A model generated the notes under the pieces. It was not told the DNA's origin. It was given only the letters and a program-made list of their open reading frames with translations, and did not search any database. Both the position numbers and the translations under genes were made by a program. A stretch of 64,000 nt of DNA, taken from contig JAIBCL010000018.1 of assembly GCA_019694165.1 (NCBI GenBank), positions 62,001 through 126,000 on the forward strand, written 5' to 3'. This DNA is from Verrucomicrobiaceae bacterium (GTDB lineage Bacteria > Verrucomicrobiota > Verrucomicrobiia > Verrucomicrobiales > Verrucomicrobiaceae). Shown piece after piece: positions 1 through 9,146 of the stretch. Within the stretch, counting starts at the first letter, position 1. Each line of letters starts with the position of its first letter.

Positions 1-2
1 CG

Positions 3-698
3 GCCGCAGAGCTTTCCGGCGCTGCACCGGACATTGATGGCGTGGAGCTGCGCATGCAGGATGCGGGGAGTCAGGACGCGGCCGGCACGGCTGTGCGCGA
101 GGAATTTGTCAGCTCGATGGACTGCCCTGTGAGGTGGGAAAAACCGCAGGCCCCGCATCGCCCGGCGGGAGCATGGAGGCTGGTTCCGGAACCGGTGGTG
201 CGCCGACGGCAGGCGCGCAGCCACCGCCGTATGCTGGTGCTCTTCACCACGGCGGCGCTCATTGTCATTGCCGCGGGCCTGTCGGCGTTCGCGGCAGGCT
301 TGTGGAAGCGGCAGGAGGGCCTGAAGGTCGAGGCGGCGCGGCTCGCGATGTTGGAGCCGCGGCTGCAGCAGATCCGTGATGCGCGTGCGCGCTGGGCTGG
401 CCTCGAGATCGCCCTGACACCACAGCACTATCCGGTGGAGTTGTTTCATCAGGTGGTGCAGTTGCTGCCGCCCGAGGGGATCCGGCTGACGTTGTTCGAG
501 CTGAATGCCGACAAGCTCACCATCGCCGGTGAGGCATCGAGCGTGAATCACGCGATCTCTTTCCGTGAGGATCTTTCCGGAGCGCCCGCATTCAAAGACT
601 GGGGCTTTGCCGCCAACACGCCGAGCGTGCTGCCGGATGGCCGCGCCACCTTCCAGGCTGAGGGGACGAGGCCCTCTCTCGCCGCCGCCGCACCATGA
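3..698 (+). CDS. PilN-like type IV pilus inner-membrane assembly protein (5' partial)
   Basis: The reading frame is open from the first bases of the window, so the true start lies upstream; a GTG at 42 is only an internal option. Counting from that GTG, a basic stretch rich in Arg (about residues 53-63) is followed by one membrane segment (about 64-87) and then a periplasmic region predicted to be helical then alpha/beta. That layout (short cytoplasmic part, one TM, about 120 periplasmic residues) fits PilN/GspL-type proteins. Its stop overlaps the next gene by 4 bases. Position directly before PilO-, PilP- and secretin-like genes supports a role in the pilus alignment subcomplex. I infer the family from layout and neighbours more than from a diagnostic motif. 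The upstream part could be a PilM fused to PilN. Confidence 0.65.
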   Translation, partial: AAELSGAAPDIDGVELRMQDAGSQDAAGTAVREEFVSSMDCPVRWEKPQAPHRPAGAWRLVPEPVVRRRQARSHRRMLVLFTTAALIVIAAGLSAFAAGLWKRQEGLKVEAARLAMLEPRLQQIRDARARWAGLEIALTPQHYPVELFHQVVQLLPPEGIRLTLFELNADKLTIAGEASSVNHAISFREDLSGAPAFKDWGFAANTPSVLPDGRATFQAEGTRPSLAAAAP

Positions 699-1219
699 AC
701 ACGCGGGAGAAGAAACTCTTCATCGGCCTGCTCGTGGTGTTGCTTGGCGGCATTGCGTATCTGGGTTTCGATCACCTGCACAACTGGAAGCGCAGGCTGG
801 ATGCCGAGGAGCGCAAGCTCGGCGTGACGGAGGCCGAGGTGACGGACATGATGAAGCAGGAGACGCTGTGGAAAGAGCGGTCCGCCTGGCTCGCGGGCGC
901 GGAGCCAGCCTACGGGAACCGCAAGGACGCCGAGCTGGCCCTCATCCAGCTCGTCGAAGACAGCACGGGCAGACACACGGTAACGGTGACCAAGAAGCAG
1001 CCCACGGAGCCGGTGGACCTCGGCGACATGATCGCCGCCACGATGCTCGTCGAGGCCAAGGCCGACCTCGAGAAGATGATGGAGTGGTTGCATGATCTGC
1101 AGAAGCCCCCCGCCTTCCTCAGCATCCCCACGCTCCGCCTCCTGCCAGATCAGGAGGACACCGCGAAGGTGTCGATCAGCATCAACGTGCAGAAGTGGTT
1201 CCGCAAAAATCCGTCATGA
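695..1219 (+). CDS. PilO-like type IV pilus assembly protein
   Basis: A 174-residue bitopic protein. A short N-terminus with Lys/Arg is followed by one membrane segment (about residues 8-25), a charged coiled-coil-like stretch (about 30-70) and a small alpha/beta periplasmic domain ending in Trp-Phe-Arg. This is the usual PilO/GspM architecture. PilO pairs with PilN in the periplasm and links the inner-membrane platform to PilP and the secretin. The gene starts on an ATG inside the ATGA overlap with the PilN-like gene and ends in an ATGA overlap with the PilP-like gene, indicating translational coupling. By synteny it is the counterpart of the Amuc_1099/Amuc_1100 region of Akkermansia; which of the two it matches cannot be told here. 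Confidence 0.65.
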   Translation: MNTREKKLFIGLLVVLLGGIAYLGFDHLHNWKRRLDAEERKLGVTEAEVTDMMKQETLWKERSAWLAGAEPAYGNRKDAELALIQLVEDSTGRHTVTVTKKQPTEPVDLGDMIAATMLVEAKADLEKMMEWLHDLQKPPAFLSIPTLRLLPDQEDTAKVSISINVQKWFRKNPS

Positions 1220-2403
1220 CGCGCTTGGTTGCCATCCTTCTGTTCAGCTCCGCGCTCGTCATCGCCCAGACTGCCGCGCCCGTGACTCCGCCTCCGCTGC
1301 CCACCCCGGGCGCGCCGGTGCCCGTGCCATCTGCCCCACCCGCGCCGGTTGCACCCCCGGCAGCGTCATCGTCACCCGCACACGCGGAAGTTCCTGCGCC
1401 GGCACCTGCTGCATCACCCGGGCTCCCGCCGGCGAAGACCGATGCCGCAGTCAAAGCAACGGATGCGAAAGCGCCGGCTGCTTCATCCGCCGGCGTGCAG
1501 GAAGCCGTCATTCCGCAGGCATTCCCGCGCGAGCGCTACGAGGCGAGCTGGAAAAAGAATCCCTTCCTGCTTAAGACCGCGCCCGTGGTGCAGGCGAAGG
1601 AATCATGGGGCGCGGACTGGGCCCTCACGAGCATCGCGAAGATCGGCGGCACCTACCGCGTGGGCATCAAGAACAAGAAGACCGGCGAGCCGAAACGGCT
1701 GGTGGAGGGATCGGACGCGAACGGTGAATTCAAGATTGTGAACGTGAATTTGCAGAAGGACCGCAAATCATCATCCGTCGAGGTTGAGAAGGGCGGTGAG
1801 AAGGTGTCGCTCACCTATGACGCGGCGATGATGGCGGCGCAGCCGCGTGCCGGCGCGCCAGGAGCCGGAGGCAGACCCGGTACCATGCCCACCATTCCGG
1901 GCCAGCCCGGCGGCAACATCCCGATGCCCAACATCCGCACCACTTCGACCGGCGGCGGCTACCCTGGCGGCACCGGCAGCTCGCGGGTGACGGTGCCCGC
2001 ACCAGGTGGCAGCCACCAACCGCAGGTGGCCAGTGCGCAGGGTTACATGGGCAATGTCGGCGCGGCACCTCCGATGTATGGAGGCGGAGCCGCGGGTGCG
2101 CCTGCCGCGGCGGGTGCGACGCCCGGGGCTGCGACGAACACAGCCGGCGGCGCATCGAGGCTCGGCTCCCTCGGGCCACGAGCTGGTGCGGCTCAGACAA
2201 ACACCCTCGTGCCCATGGTCGGCGGCACGCGCGTCGCGGGCTCGAACACCTATACGGGATCGACAAACACCACCGCCGTCAGCGCGGATGCAGCGGCGGC
2301 CACCACTGGCGTCGTCCCGGACGGCACGACCACCACATCCGGTACCAACACACCTGTCACGCGTCGGCGCACCTTGATCCCCGCGCCGGTCGTCAGTCAG
2401 TAA
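1216..2403 (+). CDS. PilP-like periplasmic pilus protein with low-complexity tail
   Basis: I chose the ATG at 1216 (395 residues) because it gives a 4-base ATGA overlap with the preceding stop and a clean signal peptide (MTRLVAILLFSSALVIAQ). A Pro/Ala-rich region (about residues 19-100) leads to a compact domain beginning around an Asn-Pro-Phe motif and running through a Gly-Gly-Thr-Tyr-Arg-Val strand and a 'Glu-Gly-Ser-Asp' turn. This resembles the PilP/GspC homology region that docks on the secretin N0 domain. The rest (about 210-395) is Gly/Ala/Thr/Pro-rich low complexity, unusually long for PilP. The gene sits 18 bases before the secretin. A GTG at 1195 would give a slightly longer form but spoils the signal peptide. 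Confidence 0.6.
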   Translation: MTRLVAILLFSSALVIAQTAAPVTPPPLPTPGAPVPVPSAPPAPVAPPAASSSPAHAEVPAPAPAASPGLPPAKTDAAVKATDAKAPAASSAGVQEAVIPQAFPRERYEASWKKNPFLLKTAPVVQAKESWGADWALTSIAKIGGTYRVGIKNKKTGEPKRLVEGSDANGEFKIVNVNLQKDRKSSSVEVEKGGEKVSLTYDAAMMAAQPRAGAPGAGGRPGTMPTIPGQPGGNIPMPNIRTTSTGGGYPGGTGSSRVTVPAPGGSHQPQVASAQGYMGNVGAAPPMYGGGAAGAPAAAGATPGAATNTAGGASRLGSLGPRAGAAQTNTLVPMVGGTRVAGSNTYTGSTNTTAVSADAAAATTGVVPDGTTTTSGTNTPVTRRRTLIPAPVVSQ

Positions 2404-2421
2404 TCCCGGGCACCATTCACC

Positions 2422-5271
2422 ATGAAGCGATCCTCTCATCCTCCCTCCCGGTCACGCGCCCTCGCGGGCCTGCGTGCGCTTGGCGTGTTGCTGCTTGCGC
2501 ACCCACTTTTCACCCATGCACAGGTAACACAAAGTGCCTCGACGCTTGCATCTTCCTCGCCCTCCTCCGCATCGCGTCTCCAGTCCATTCTGCCCGCGGC
2601 AAAGCGCGCGAGCGCCGCCGCCCCCGCCGCGATGCCGGTCGCGACGACACAGGCGTCGCGCCTGCAGTCCGTCGCACCCGTGCTTCTTGCGCAGAACAGC
2701 GCCGTACCCGTTCCGAATGCGACCCAGCGGCCCGGTCCAGGTGCCGGGATCCCGCCGCAGGGCGGCTTCCCGCGCGGCGGTCCGGGTACCGCCGGTGGTC
2801 CTGGCAGGCCCGGCAGTCCTGCGGCCACGCGGCCACCAGGCATGCAGACCCCCAATGTGCCGCCGACTTTTCCGCCCGTGCTCAGACCTGCCGGTGCTCC
2901 GCCTCCGCAGAAGCCCGCGGAGATGAAGTCGAAGGATGACAAACCGAAAGACGGCAATCCCGACGAGATCGAACTCCAGTACGTCAATGTGCCGCTGCCC
3001 GAAATCCTGCTGGGCTACGAGGAACTCACCGGCAAGAAGATCATCCGCGACGTGAACACCGAGGGCATGCAGATGACCATCGAGACCACAGGCAAGCTGC
3101 CGAAGGCCGAGGCCATTGAGTTCATGGAGAAGACCCTTCTGCTCAACGGCTACGCCTTCGTCGCCTCGGGGCCGAAGATGCTCAAGCTCGTGGCCTTCGA
3201 CGCGAAGAAGCCGCCCATGGAAGGCGGCGTGCCCACGTTCGAGTCCGTCGATGGCCTGCCCACCACCGACCAGGTGGTGAACTACGTGCAGAAGCTCAGC
3301 TACATCGAGCCGGAGGACGCCGCGAAGGTGCTCTCCGAGCTGATCCCGCCACACAGCTACGGCAAGATCGCCGCCGTGCCGAACAACCGCGCCATCGTCA
3401 TCACCGAAAACAGCGCCACCATCCGCAGCATCGTGGCCATGCTCAAGATCCTCGATGCCGCGCCATCCGTCACCACGCAGAAGACCTTCCAGCTCACCCG
3501 CGAGAATGCGGAGGATGTGAAGAAGGCGCTTGATGAAATCCTCGACACCGACAAGAAAGGCGGCAGCAGCAGCGGCGGCGGCACCAGCGCCTACAGCGGT
3601 ACCGCCGCGCGTCCGCCCGTTTCCACGCCTCAGGCAGGCGGCTCGCCCATTCCCGGCCAGCCGGCTCCCGCCGCGCCTGCCGCCCAGCGCGGCGGTGCCA
3701 TCGTCGGCGGTGCTGGTGGCGCAGCGGGCGCCGGTTCCTCGGGTGCCGTCGCGCCGAAGATCATCGCCATCCCGCGCACGAACAGCCTGCTGGTCATCGC
3801 GCGGCCTGTCGATATGGACACGATCAGCGGCCTCATAGCCGAACTCGACGCTGCGGCAAACATTCAGAACTTCGTCATTCGCCCGCTCAAGTTCCTCGCC
3901 GCCGTCGATGCGCTCAACGTGCTGGAGCAGGCCATCTCCCGCGGCAATGAAAAGGGTGGTGGCGGAGGCGGCGTGCGTTCGTCCAGTTCCCCCGCCACCA
4001 GCAGCGGCACAAACACGAACCAGACCACCAGCGGCTTCGGGCGCAGCAGCTTTGGCGGCAGTGGCTTCGGTGGATCTAGTTTCGGCAGCAGCTCATTCGG
4101 CACGGGCGGCTACGGAGGCATGGGGGGAGGTGGCATGGGCGGTTTTGGTGGTGGCTCGGGCCTCGGCGGTGGCGGTAATCTCCAGTCTCTGCGCCAGGAG
4201 CAGGCGCCACAGGCGCTCGTCGTGGGCAAGACACTTCTCATCGCCGACTCGTCTCAGAACCAGATATTCGCCTCCGGACCGCCCGAGCATCTGCGTGTGA
4301 TGAGCGAGATTCTCGACGAGCTGGACCAACGGCCGAAGCAAATCCTGATCTCTGCGGTGATCGGCGAGGTGACGCTGGCCGATGGTGTGGAGTTCGGCCT
4401 CGACTGGCTGCTCAATCCCACGCAAATCCGCTCTGGTGGCAACACCGGCACCGTGACCGGCGCCGTGCGCAACACCTCCGCCGGCATCCTCGATCCGAAC
4501 ACGGTCAAAGGCGTGAGCGATCTCTCCAAGATCGGCAACGGCCTCACCCTGTACGGTGCCATCAACGACAACGTGAACGTCATCGTCAACGCGTTGAAGT
4601 CCAACACCGCCTTCAAAGTCATCTCGCGGCCCACCGTTTACACGCAGAACAACAAGCCCGCCTCCATCGCCAGCGGCACCTCGATCCCGATTCCCACGCA
4701 GACCTACAGCGGGTACAACACGGGCGTCAGCACCAACAACGGCCTGAGCACCGGCATCACCTCGAACATCCAGTATCAGGAGATCGCTCTCAGCCTCGAC
4801 GTGGTGCCTCTCATCAATTCTGCCGACGAGCTGACGCTGCAGATATCCCAGCAGAACAACGAGCAGAGCGGCACCACCACCATCAATGGCAATCCGTATC
4901 CCACCATCAGCCAGCAGCGCGTGAACACCGTCGTAAGCGTGAAGAACGAGTCCACCGTCCTGCTCGGCGGACTCATCCGTGAAAACGTGCAGAAGGAAAA
5001 GAGCGGCATCCCCATCCTCAGCAGCATCCCGCTCATCAAATACATCGCCGGCTCCACCAAGGACAAAAAGACGCGCCGCGAGCTGCTCGTCTTCATCCAG
5101 CCGCGCATCGTCACCGGCGAGGGCGACCTGCCGCCGAATGTGAAGGACAACGCCGGCCAGAGCGCCTTCTCAAACGAGACCCGCGCCTTCCTCCAGCAAG
5201 AACAGAGCGCCCCGCCGCCCCCGGTGAAGAGCACGAAGCTCGGCCGGCTCATCGAGAAGCTGCTCTATTGA
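2422..5271 (+). CDS. Type IV pilus / type II secretion secretin (PilQ/GspD family)
   Basis: An outer-membrane secretin of 949 residues that would form the gated pore through which the pilus or secreted substrates pass. An N-terminal signal peptide and Pro/Ala-rich region are followed by an N0/STN-like domain (about residues 183-265), an N1-like domain (about 284-345) whose end is interrupted by a Gly/Ser/Pro-rich insert (about 378-445), and a further N-domain interrupted by a second Gly/Ser/Phe insert (about 510-590). The secretin beta-barrel domain follows (about 640-905), with the typical end in which an Ile-Pro-Ile-Leu-Ser-Ser-Ile-Pro turn precedes Arg-Arg-Glu-Leu-Leu-Val-Phe-Ile. It closes an operon that matches the Akkermansia Amuc_1098-1102 arrangement. 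Family assignment is secure; pilus rather than T2SS function is inferred from the PilN/O/P-like genes upstream. Confidence 0.92.
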   Translation: MKRSSHPPSRSRALAGLRALGVLLLAHPLFTHAQVTQSASTLASSSPSSASRLQSILPAAKRASAAAPAAMPVATTQASRLQSVAPVLLAQNSAVPVPNATQRPGPGAGIPPQGGFPRGGPGTAGGPGRPGSPAATRPPGMQTPNVPPTFPPVLRPAGAPPPQKPAEMKSKDDKPKDGNPDEIELQYVNVPLPEILLGYEELTGKKIIRDVNTEGMQMTIETTGKLPKAEAIEFMEKTLLLNGYAFVASGPKMLKLVAFDAKKPPMEGGVPTFESVDGLPTTDQVVNYVQKLSYIEPEDAAKVLSELIPPHSYGKIAAVPNNRAIVITENSATIRSIVAMLKILDAAPSVTTQKTFQLTRENAEDVKKALDEILDTDKKGGSSSGGGTSAYSGTAARPPVSTPQAGGSPIPGQPAPAAPAAQRGGAIVGGAGGAAGAGSSGAVAPKIIAIPRTNSLLVIARPVDMDTISGLIAELDAAANIQNFVIRPLKFLAAVDALNVLEQAISRGNEKGGGGGGVRSSSSPATSSGTNTNQTTSGFGRSSFGGSGFGGSSFGSSSFGTGGYGGMGGGGMGGFGGGSGLGGGGNLQSLRQEQAPQALVVGKTLLIADSSQNQIFASGPPEHLRVMSEILDELDQRPKQILISAVIGEVTLADGVEFGLDWLLNPTQIRSGGNTGTVTGAVRNTSAGILDPNTVKGVSDLSKIGNGLTLYGAINDNVNVIVNALKSNTAFKVISRPTVYTQNNKPASIASGTSIPIPTQTYSGYNTGVSTNNGLSTGITSNIQYQEIALSLDVVPLINSADELTLQISQQNNEQSGTTTINGNPYPTISQQRVNTVVSVKNESTVLLGGLIRENVQKEKSGIPILSSIPLIKYIAGSTKDKKTRRELLVFIQPRIVTGEGDLPPNVKDNAGQSAFSNETRAFLQQEQSAPPPPVKSTKLGRLIEKLLY

Positions 5272-5335
5272 TCCCGGCGGCATGGAGAGTGTGTCTGTGG
5301 AGCAGGCGGTGCATCGCGCCCGTGTCGCGCCATCA

Positions 5336-6382
5336 TCACATCACTCCCGCCGCCAGCAGCACGGTCTCATGCACCGCGATGTCGTGGGCCGCATCCCACG
5401 CGAGCTTTTTCTCGCCGCGGATGATCTTGGCCAAGTCTCGGAACTCACCGTCATATCGGCCCGTCGGCACGGCGATCTGGCCCGGTTGCTGGCCCTTCCT
5501 CCATGATTCGTGCGGCTCGCTCAGACTGATCGTGAATCTGCCGGACTCCATCGGCTGGATGTCGATCACGCCCTTGGTCCCCGCCACACAGAAGCGGCGG
5601 CGCGGACCACCGAAAGGGTCGGCATGATTCACGCGCACGACGGCTGCGGCCTTCGGATACCGGAGCACAGCGGTTTGATTGTCCTTCACCCCGTCGTCGC
5701 GCGTGGGCGTGGAGACGGGCTGCACGGACGTGGGCTTTCCGAGCAGCGTGACGATGGCGTCGATGACGTGGCAGCCCAGCTCGAACATGCCCCCGCCGGG
5801 CAGTGAGCCGATGGTCTTGCGCGTGCCGGCATCCGCCAGCTTCCCCATCGCGGCATCGATCTCGGTGATCTCGCCCAGCCAGCCTTCGCGCACGGCGCGA
5901 AAGAGCAGCTCGAAGGCAGGATTGTACCGCAGCATGTATCCCATCTGCACGGTGAGGCTGCGCTCTTCTGCTTCGATGCGCAGCCTCTTGAACTGCGCGT
6001 GCTCCAGCGCGCCCGGCTTGTCGAGATGAATGTGCTTCCCCGCACGGATGCACTTCAGGGCGGTAGGCGCCGAGTCCTCGATGCGCGTCTCGACCGCCAC
6101 GGCGTCCAGTCCGGGTGCGGCGAGCAGCTCATCCACGCTCATCCACGCCAGGCCGGCGTAGGTCTTTGACTTCGCCGCGCTCCCGCGCCGGGCTGCGTCC
6201 GCCTCCACTACGCCGACGACATCGACGAGGGTGTCGAGTGCGCGCATGGCATCCATCTTCCCGCTCGCATGAGCATGCGCGGTGCCGATCTGGCCGATGC
6301 GGATGCGCCTCGCGTCCGCTGCGGAGGAAAGAGAAACCGCGGATGCAGCGAGCGACTGGAGAAGAAAATGACGGCGGTTCAT
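5336..6382 (-). CDS. Secreted Gfo/Idh/MocA-family oxidoreductase
   Basis: An NAD(P)-dependent oxidoreductase of 348 residues. The ATG at 6382 starts a Tat-like signal (Arg-Arg-His-Phe-Leu-Leu) with an Ala-rich cleavage region; longer in-frame starts upstream add no plausible protein. The Rossmann domain begins with an Ile-Gly-Gln-Ile-Gly-Thr-Ala-His variant of the nucleotide loop. The catalytic EKP-type motif is present as Asp-Lys-Pro after a Gly-Lys-His-Ile stretch (about residue 120). The C-terminal alpha/beta domain carries the usual 'Glu-Leu-Gly-Cys-His-Val-Ile-Asp' signature (about residue 195). Verrucomicrobia and Planctomycetes carry many such Tat-exported members. The substrate is unknown. 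It converges on the secretin gene. Confidence 0.88.
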   Translation of the reverse strand: MNRRHFLLQSLAASAVSLSSAADARRIRIGQIGTAHAHASGKMDAMRALDTLVDVVGVVEADAARRGSAAKSKTYAGLAWMSVDELLAAPGLDAVAVETRIEDSAPTALKCIRAGKHIHLDKPGALEHAQFKRLRIEAEERSLTVQMGYMLRYNPAFELLFRAVREGWLGEITEIDAAMGKLADAGTRKTIGSLPGGGMFELGCHVIDAIVTLLGKPTSVQPVSTPTRDDGVKDNQTAVLRYPKAAAVVRVNHADPFGGPRRRFCVAGTKGVIDIQPMESGRFTISLSEPHESWRKGQQPGQIAVPTGRYDGEFRDLAKIIRGEKKLAWDAAHDIAVHETVLLAAGVM

Positions 6383-6513
6383 GCGGAGAAACGAGAGCGG
6401 GGAAGACTGGCCAAAGCGGGTAACGCCGCACACGGGATGCATGATGCAGGATTCCACCCACCATCCGCCGGATGTTGCAGACCACGGATCGCACATGACA
6501 ATGCGCCTTGCTG

Positions 6514-7725
6514 ATGCCGGCCTCGCCACCATCGCCATCACACACACCTCGCGCACGACTGCCGGCCATGGTCTGGGCGCTGGGCTGGGTGAGTTTCTTC
6601 ACCGATGTCTCCACCGAGATCATCTATCCGCTGCTGCCCGTATTTCTCACCACCACCCTCGGCACCAGCGTGGCCTTCGTCGGCGTGGTGGAAGGCATCG
6701 CGGAATCGACCGCGAGCATCCTGAAGATCGCCAGCGGCTGGTGGTCAGACCGCGTGCGCAGGCGCAAGCCGCTCATGATCGCCGGCTACGGACTCAGTGC
6801 GTTCACGCGGCCGCTCATCGCCCTCTCCATCGCCGGCTGGCAGGTGCTGACCGCGCGATTCATCGACCGCATCGGCAAAGGCCTGCGCACCTCGCCGCGC
6901 GATGCCCTGCTGGCCGCCTCCGTGTCGCCGGAGCAGCGCGGTGCGGCCTTCGGCGTGCAGCGCGCGATGGACAATGCCGGTGCCGTCGCCGGCCCGCTCA
7001 TCGCATGGGTGGCTCTGCGCTGGTTCACCAGCGACTACCGTGTGCTCTTCTGGATCGCCACCGTGCCGATGGCCGGGGCGCTGGCCGCATTGATTTTCGG
7101 CACACATGAGCAGGTCGCGCCATCGAAGACCACTGACACTGCGGATCGAGCCGATCCATTCTCCGCGACTCCTGCGTTCCAAGGCTACCTGTTCGCGTTG
7201 CTCCTCTTCACGCTTGGAAATTCCAGCGACGCCTTTCTCCTCCTGCGCGCCCAATCCGCCGGAGTGGCTGCCGCCGATCTGCCGCTGCTCTGGATGGCGC
7301 TGCATTTCGTGAAGTCAGCCGGCAGCTATCCGGCCGGCTTGCTCAGCGATCGCATCGGCCGGCGCGCACTGATCATCGGCGGCTGGTGCGTCTATGCGCT
7401 GGTCTATCTCGGCTTCGGTTTTGCAAATCACGCCTGGCACATCTGGGCGCTCTTCCTGGCTTACGGCGTCTTCTACGGCATGACGGAATCCACCGGGCGA
7501 GCGCTGGTCGCCGACTTCTATCCCGACGCACAGCGCGGCCGCGCCTTCGGCGCGTTCAACGCCGTCACGGGCTTCGGTGCGCTGCCGTCAAGCCTGTTGA
7601 TGGGCTGGCTGTGGAAGGTCTTCGGCCCTCGCGTCGCCTTCGCCGCCGGCGCTTCGTTCGCGCTGGCGGCGGTGATCGTCTTCGCGCGGCAGACGGCGGG
7701 GCTGCGCGAGCCTTCTTCTTCGTGA
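6514..7725 (+). CDS. Major facilitator superfamily transporter
   Basis: A polytopic inner-membrane carrier of about 403 residues with roughly 12 hydrophobic segments in two halves. The loop between helices 2 and 3 carries the MFS motif A in the form Asp-Arg-Val-Arg-Arg-Arg-Lys-Pro, and the second half has a matching Ser-Asp-Arg-Ile-Gly-Arg-Arg. The start is uncertain: TTG at 6508, ATG at 6514 or ATG at 6568 are all in frame, and the last begins just before helix 1. The gene diverges from the oxidoreductase at 6382 and runs in the same direction as the metal efflux operon, 92 bases ahead of it. Its substrate cannot be read from the sequence; drug or small-metabolite export is possible. Confidence 0.88.
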   Translation: MPASPPSPSHTPRARLPAMVWALGWVSFFTDVSTEIIYPLLPVFLTTTLGTSVAFVGVVEGIAESTASILKIASGWWSDRVRRRKPLMIAGYGLSAFTRPLIALSIAGWQVLTARFIDRIGKGLRTSPRDALLAASVSPEQRGAAFGVQRAMDNAGAVAGPLIAWVALRWFTSDYRVLFWIATVPMAGALAALIFGTHEQVAPSKTTDTADRADPFSATPAFQGYLFALLLFTLGNSSDAFLLLRAQSAGVAAADLPLLWMALHFVKSAGSYPAGLLSDRIGRRALIIGGWCVYALVYLGFGFANHAWHIWALFLAYGVFYGMTESTGRALVADFYPDAQRGRAFGAFNAVTGFGALPSSLLMGWLWKVFGPRVAFAAGASFALAAVIVFARQTAGLREPSSS

Positions 7726-7817
7726 TCGGCGCCTGATTGAATTCGCAGGTGCGCTTGCGCTGCAAGAGCGTCGCGCCATGCTCGTTGCCGCCGTGTCTGC
7801 GACTCTCGGCACAAATC

Positions 7818-9146
7818 ATGCGGCTTCATTTCCTCTCTGCGCTCAAGTTTGTCTCGTTCTTCGGAGCGATGCTGAGCTATTCCGGCTGCATCCACTACTC
7901 GCCGAAGCCGCTGTCTCACGAGTCTGCGCGGGCGTCGTTTGAAAAACGCTCGCTGTCATCGCTCGGCCTCTCAGGCGGTGCGCTCTCGTTTGAAAAGCTC
8001 TCGCGTGCCGTGCTGAAGAGCCATCCCGATGTCGCAGTCGCGCGCGCGGCTGCTGACGAGGCGAAGGCCGCGCTCGTCACGGCAGGTGCACGGCCGAATC
8101 CGACTGTGAGCTTTAATCCCACGCGCGTCACGCCGCAGGAAGCCGGTCTGTCGCCATGGGTCGCTGGCTTCTCTCTCGATGTGCCGGTCGAGACCGCAGG
8201 AAAGCGCGCGAGGCGACTCGATGTGGCGCAATCATCGGCCAATGCCGCTGCGCTGCACGTGAGTGATGCCGCGTGGCAGGTGCGATCGAAACTGCGCAAA
8301 GCGTGGATCGATCTCTTCGCCGCCGAGCGCCGCGCCGAGACGCTTCGTGCGCAGCTCGCCACGCAGGGAGACACGGTAAAAGCGCTCGAAACTCGCGTCA
8401 GCGGCGGCGAAAGCTCACGCCCCGAGTTGATGCAATCTCGCCTGCTGATGAATCAGACGCGGCTTCTCGTCAGCGGCGCTGAGAAGTCGGCCGCTGAAGC
8501 GCGCGCCGATGTCGCCGCAGCGATGGCATTGCCGGTCAGTCAGATCACAGGCGTGAAGTTTGATTTCTCTGCCGCAGAAAAGCCCGTGGGTGAGTTCTCT
8601 GCGAAGAAACTTCGCGCCGCTGCCTTCACCCAGCGTTCGGACATTCTCGCTTCGCTCGCCGACTACGCGACTGCCGAGGCCACGCTGCGGCTGGAGGTGG
8701 CGAAACAGTATCCCGACATCCACCTCGGCCCCGGATATGAGTTCGACCAAGGGCCAAACAAGTGGTCGCTCGGTCTCTCGCTCACGCTGCCTGTCTTTGA
8801 CCGCAATCGCGGCCCGATCGCCGAGGCGGAAGCGAAGCGTGAGTCTGCCGCTGCAAAGTTCCACGCGCTCGAAGCGAAAGTGTCGGGCGAGATCGATCGC
8901 GCGCTGGCCAGTTATCGCGGCGCGCTCGCGAAACTAAAGACCGCCGACGAACTCGTCGCCGAAACAAAGAAGCAACACGACTCCGCCGAGGCTCTCCTCA
9001 AAGGAGGCGAAGGCGACCGTCTCGCCGTGCTCACCGCACAAGTCGAGCGCGATGCGGCAGCGCTCGGCCATCTCGATGCCCAGATCGAAGTGCTGCAGGC
9101 CATCGCCGCCATCGAAGATGCCTCTCAGATTCCGCTCGCCAGATGA
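7818..9146 (+). CDS. TolC-family outer-membrane efflux protein (CzcC/CusC-like)
   Basis: The outer-membrane channel of a tripartite efflux pump, 442 residues. I chose the ATG at 7818 because it begins a signal-peptide-like stretch ending in Tyr-Ser-Gly-Cys, a weak lipobox that suggests lipid anchoring as in CusC. The body shows the two repeated alpha-hairpin and beta-strand blocks of the TolC fold, with repeated Ala-rich helices and the 'Leu-Ser-Leu-Thr-Leu-Pro-Val-Phe-Asp-Arg-Asn-Arg-Gly' strand typical of the family (about residue 325). Its last codons overlap the start of the adaptor gene in an ATGA. Together with the next two genes it forms one operon. Confidence 0.9.
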   Translation: MRLHFLSALKFVSFFGAMLSYSGCIHYSPKPLSHESARASFEKRSLSSLGLSGGALSFEKLSRAVLKSHPDVAVARAAADEAKAALVTAGARPNPTVSFNPTRVTPQEAGLSPWVAGFSLDVPVETAGKRARRLDVAQSSANAAALHVSDAAWQVRSKLRKAWIDLFAAERRAETLRAQLATQGDTVKALETRVSGGESSRPELMQSRLLMNQTRLLVSGAEKSAAEARADVAAAMALPVSQITGVKFDFSAAEKPVGEFSAKKLRAAAFTQRSDILASLADYATAEATLRLEVAKQYPDIHLGPGYEFDQGPNKWSLGLSLTLPVFDRNRGPIAEAEAKRESAAAKFHALEAKVSGEIDRALASYRGALAKLKTADELVAETKKQHDSAEALLKGGEGDRLAVLTAQVERDAAALGHLDAQIEVLQAIAAIEDASQIPLAR

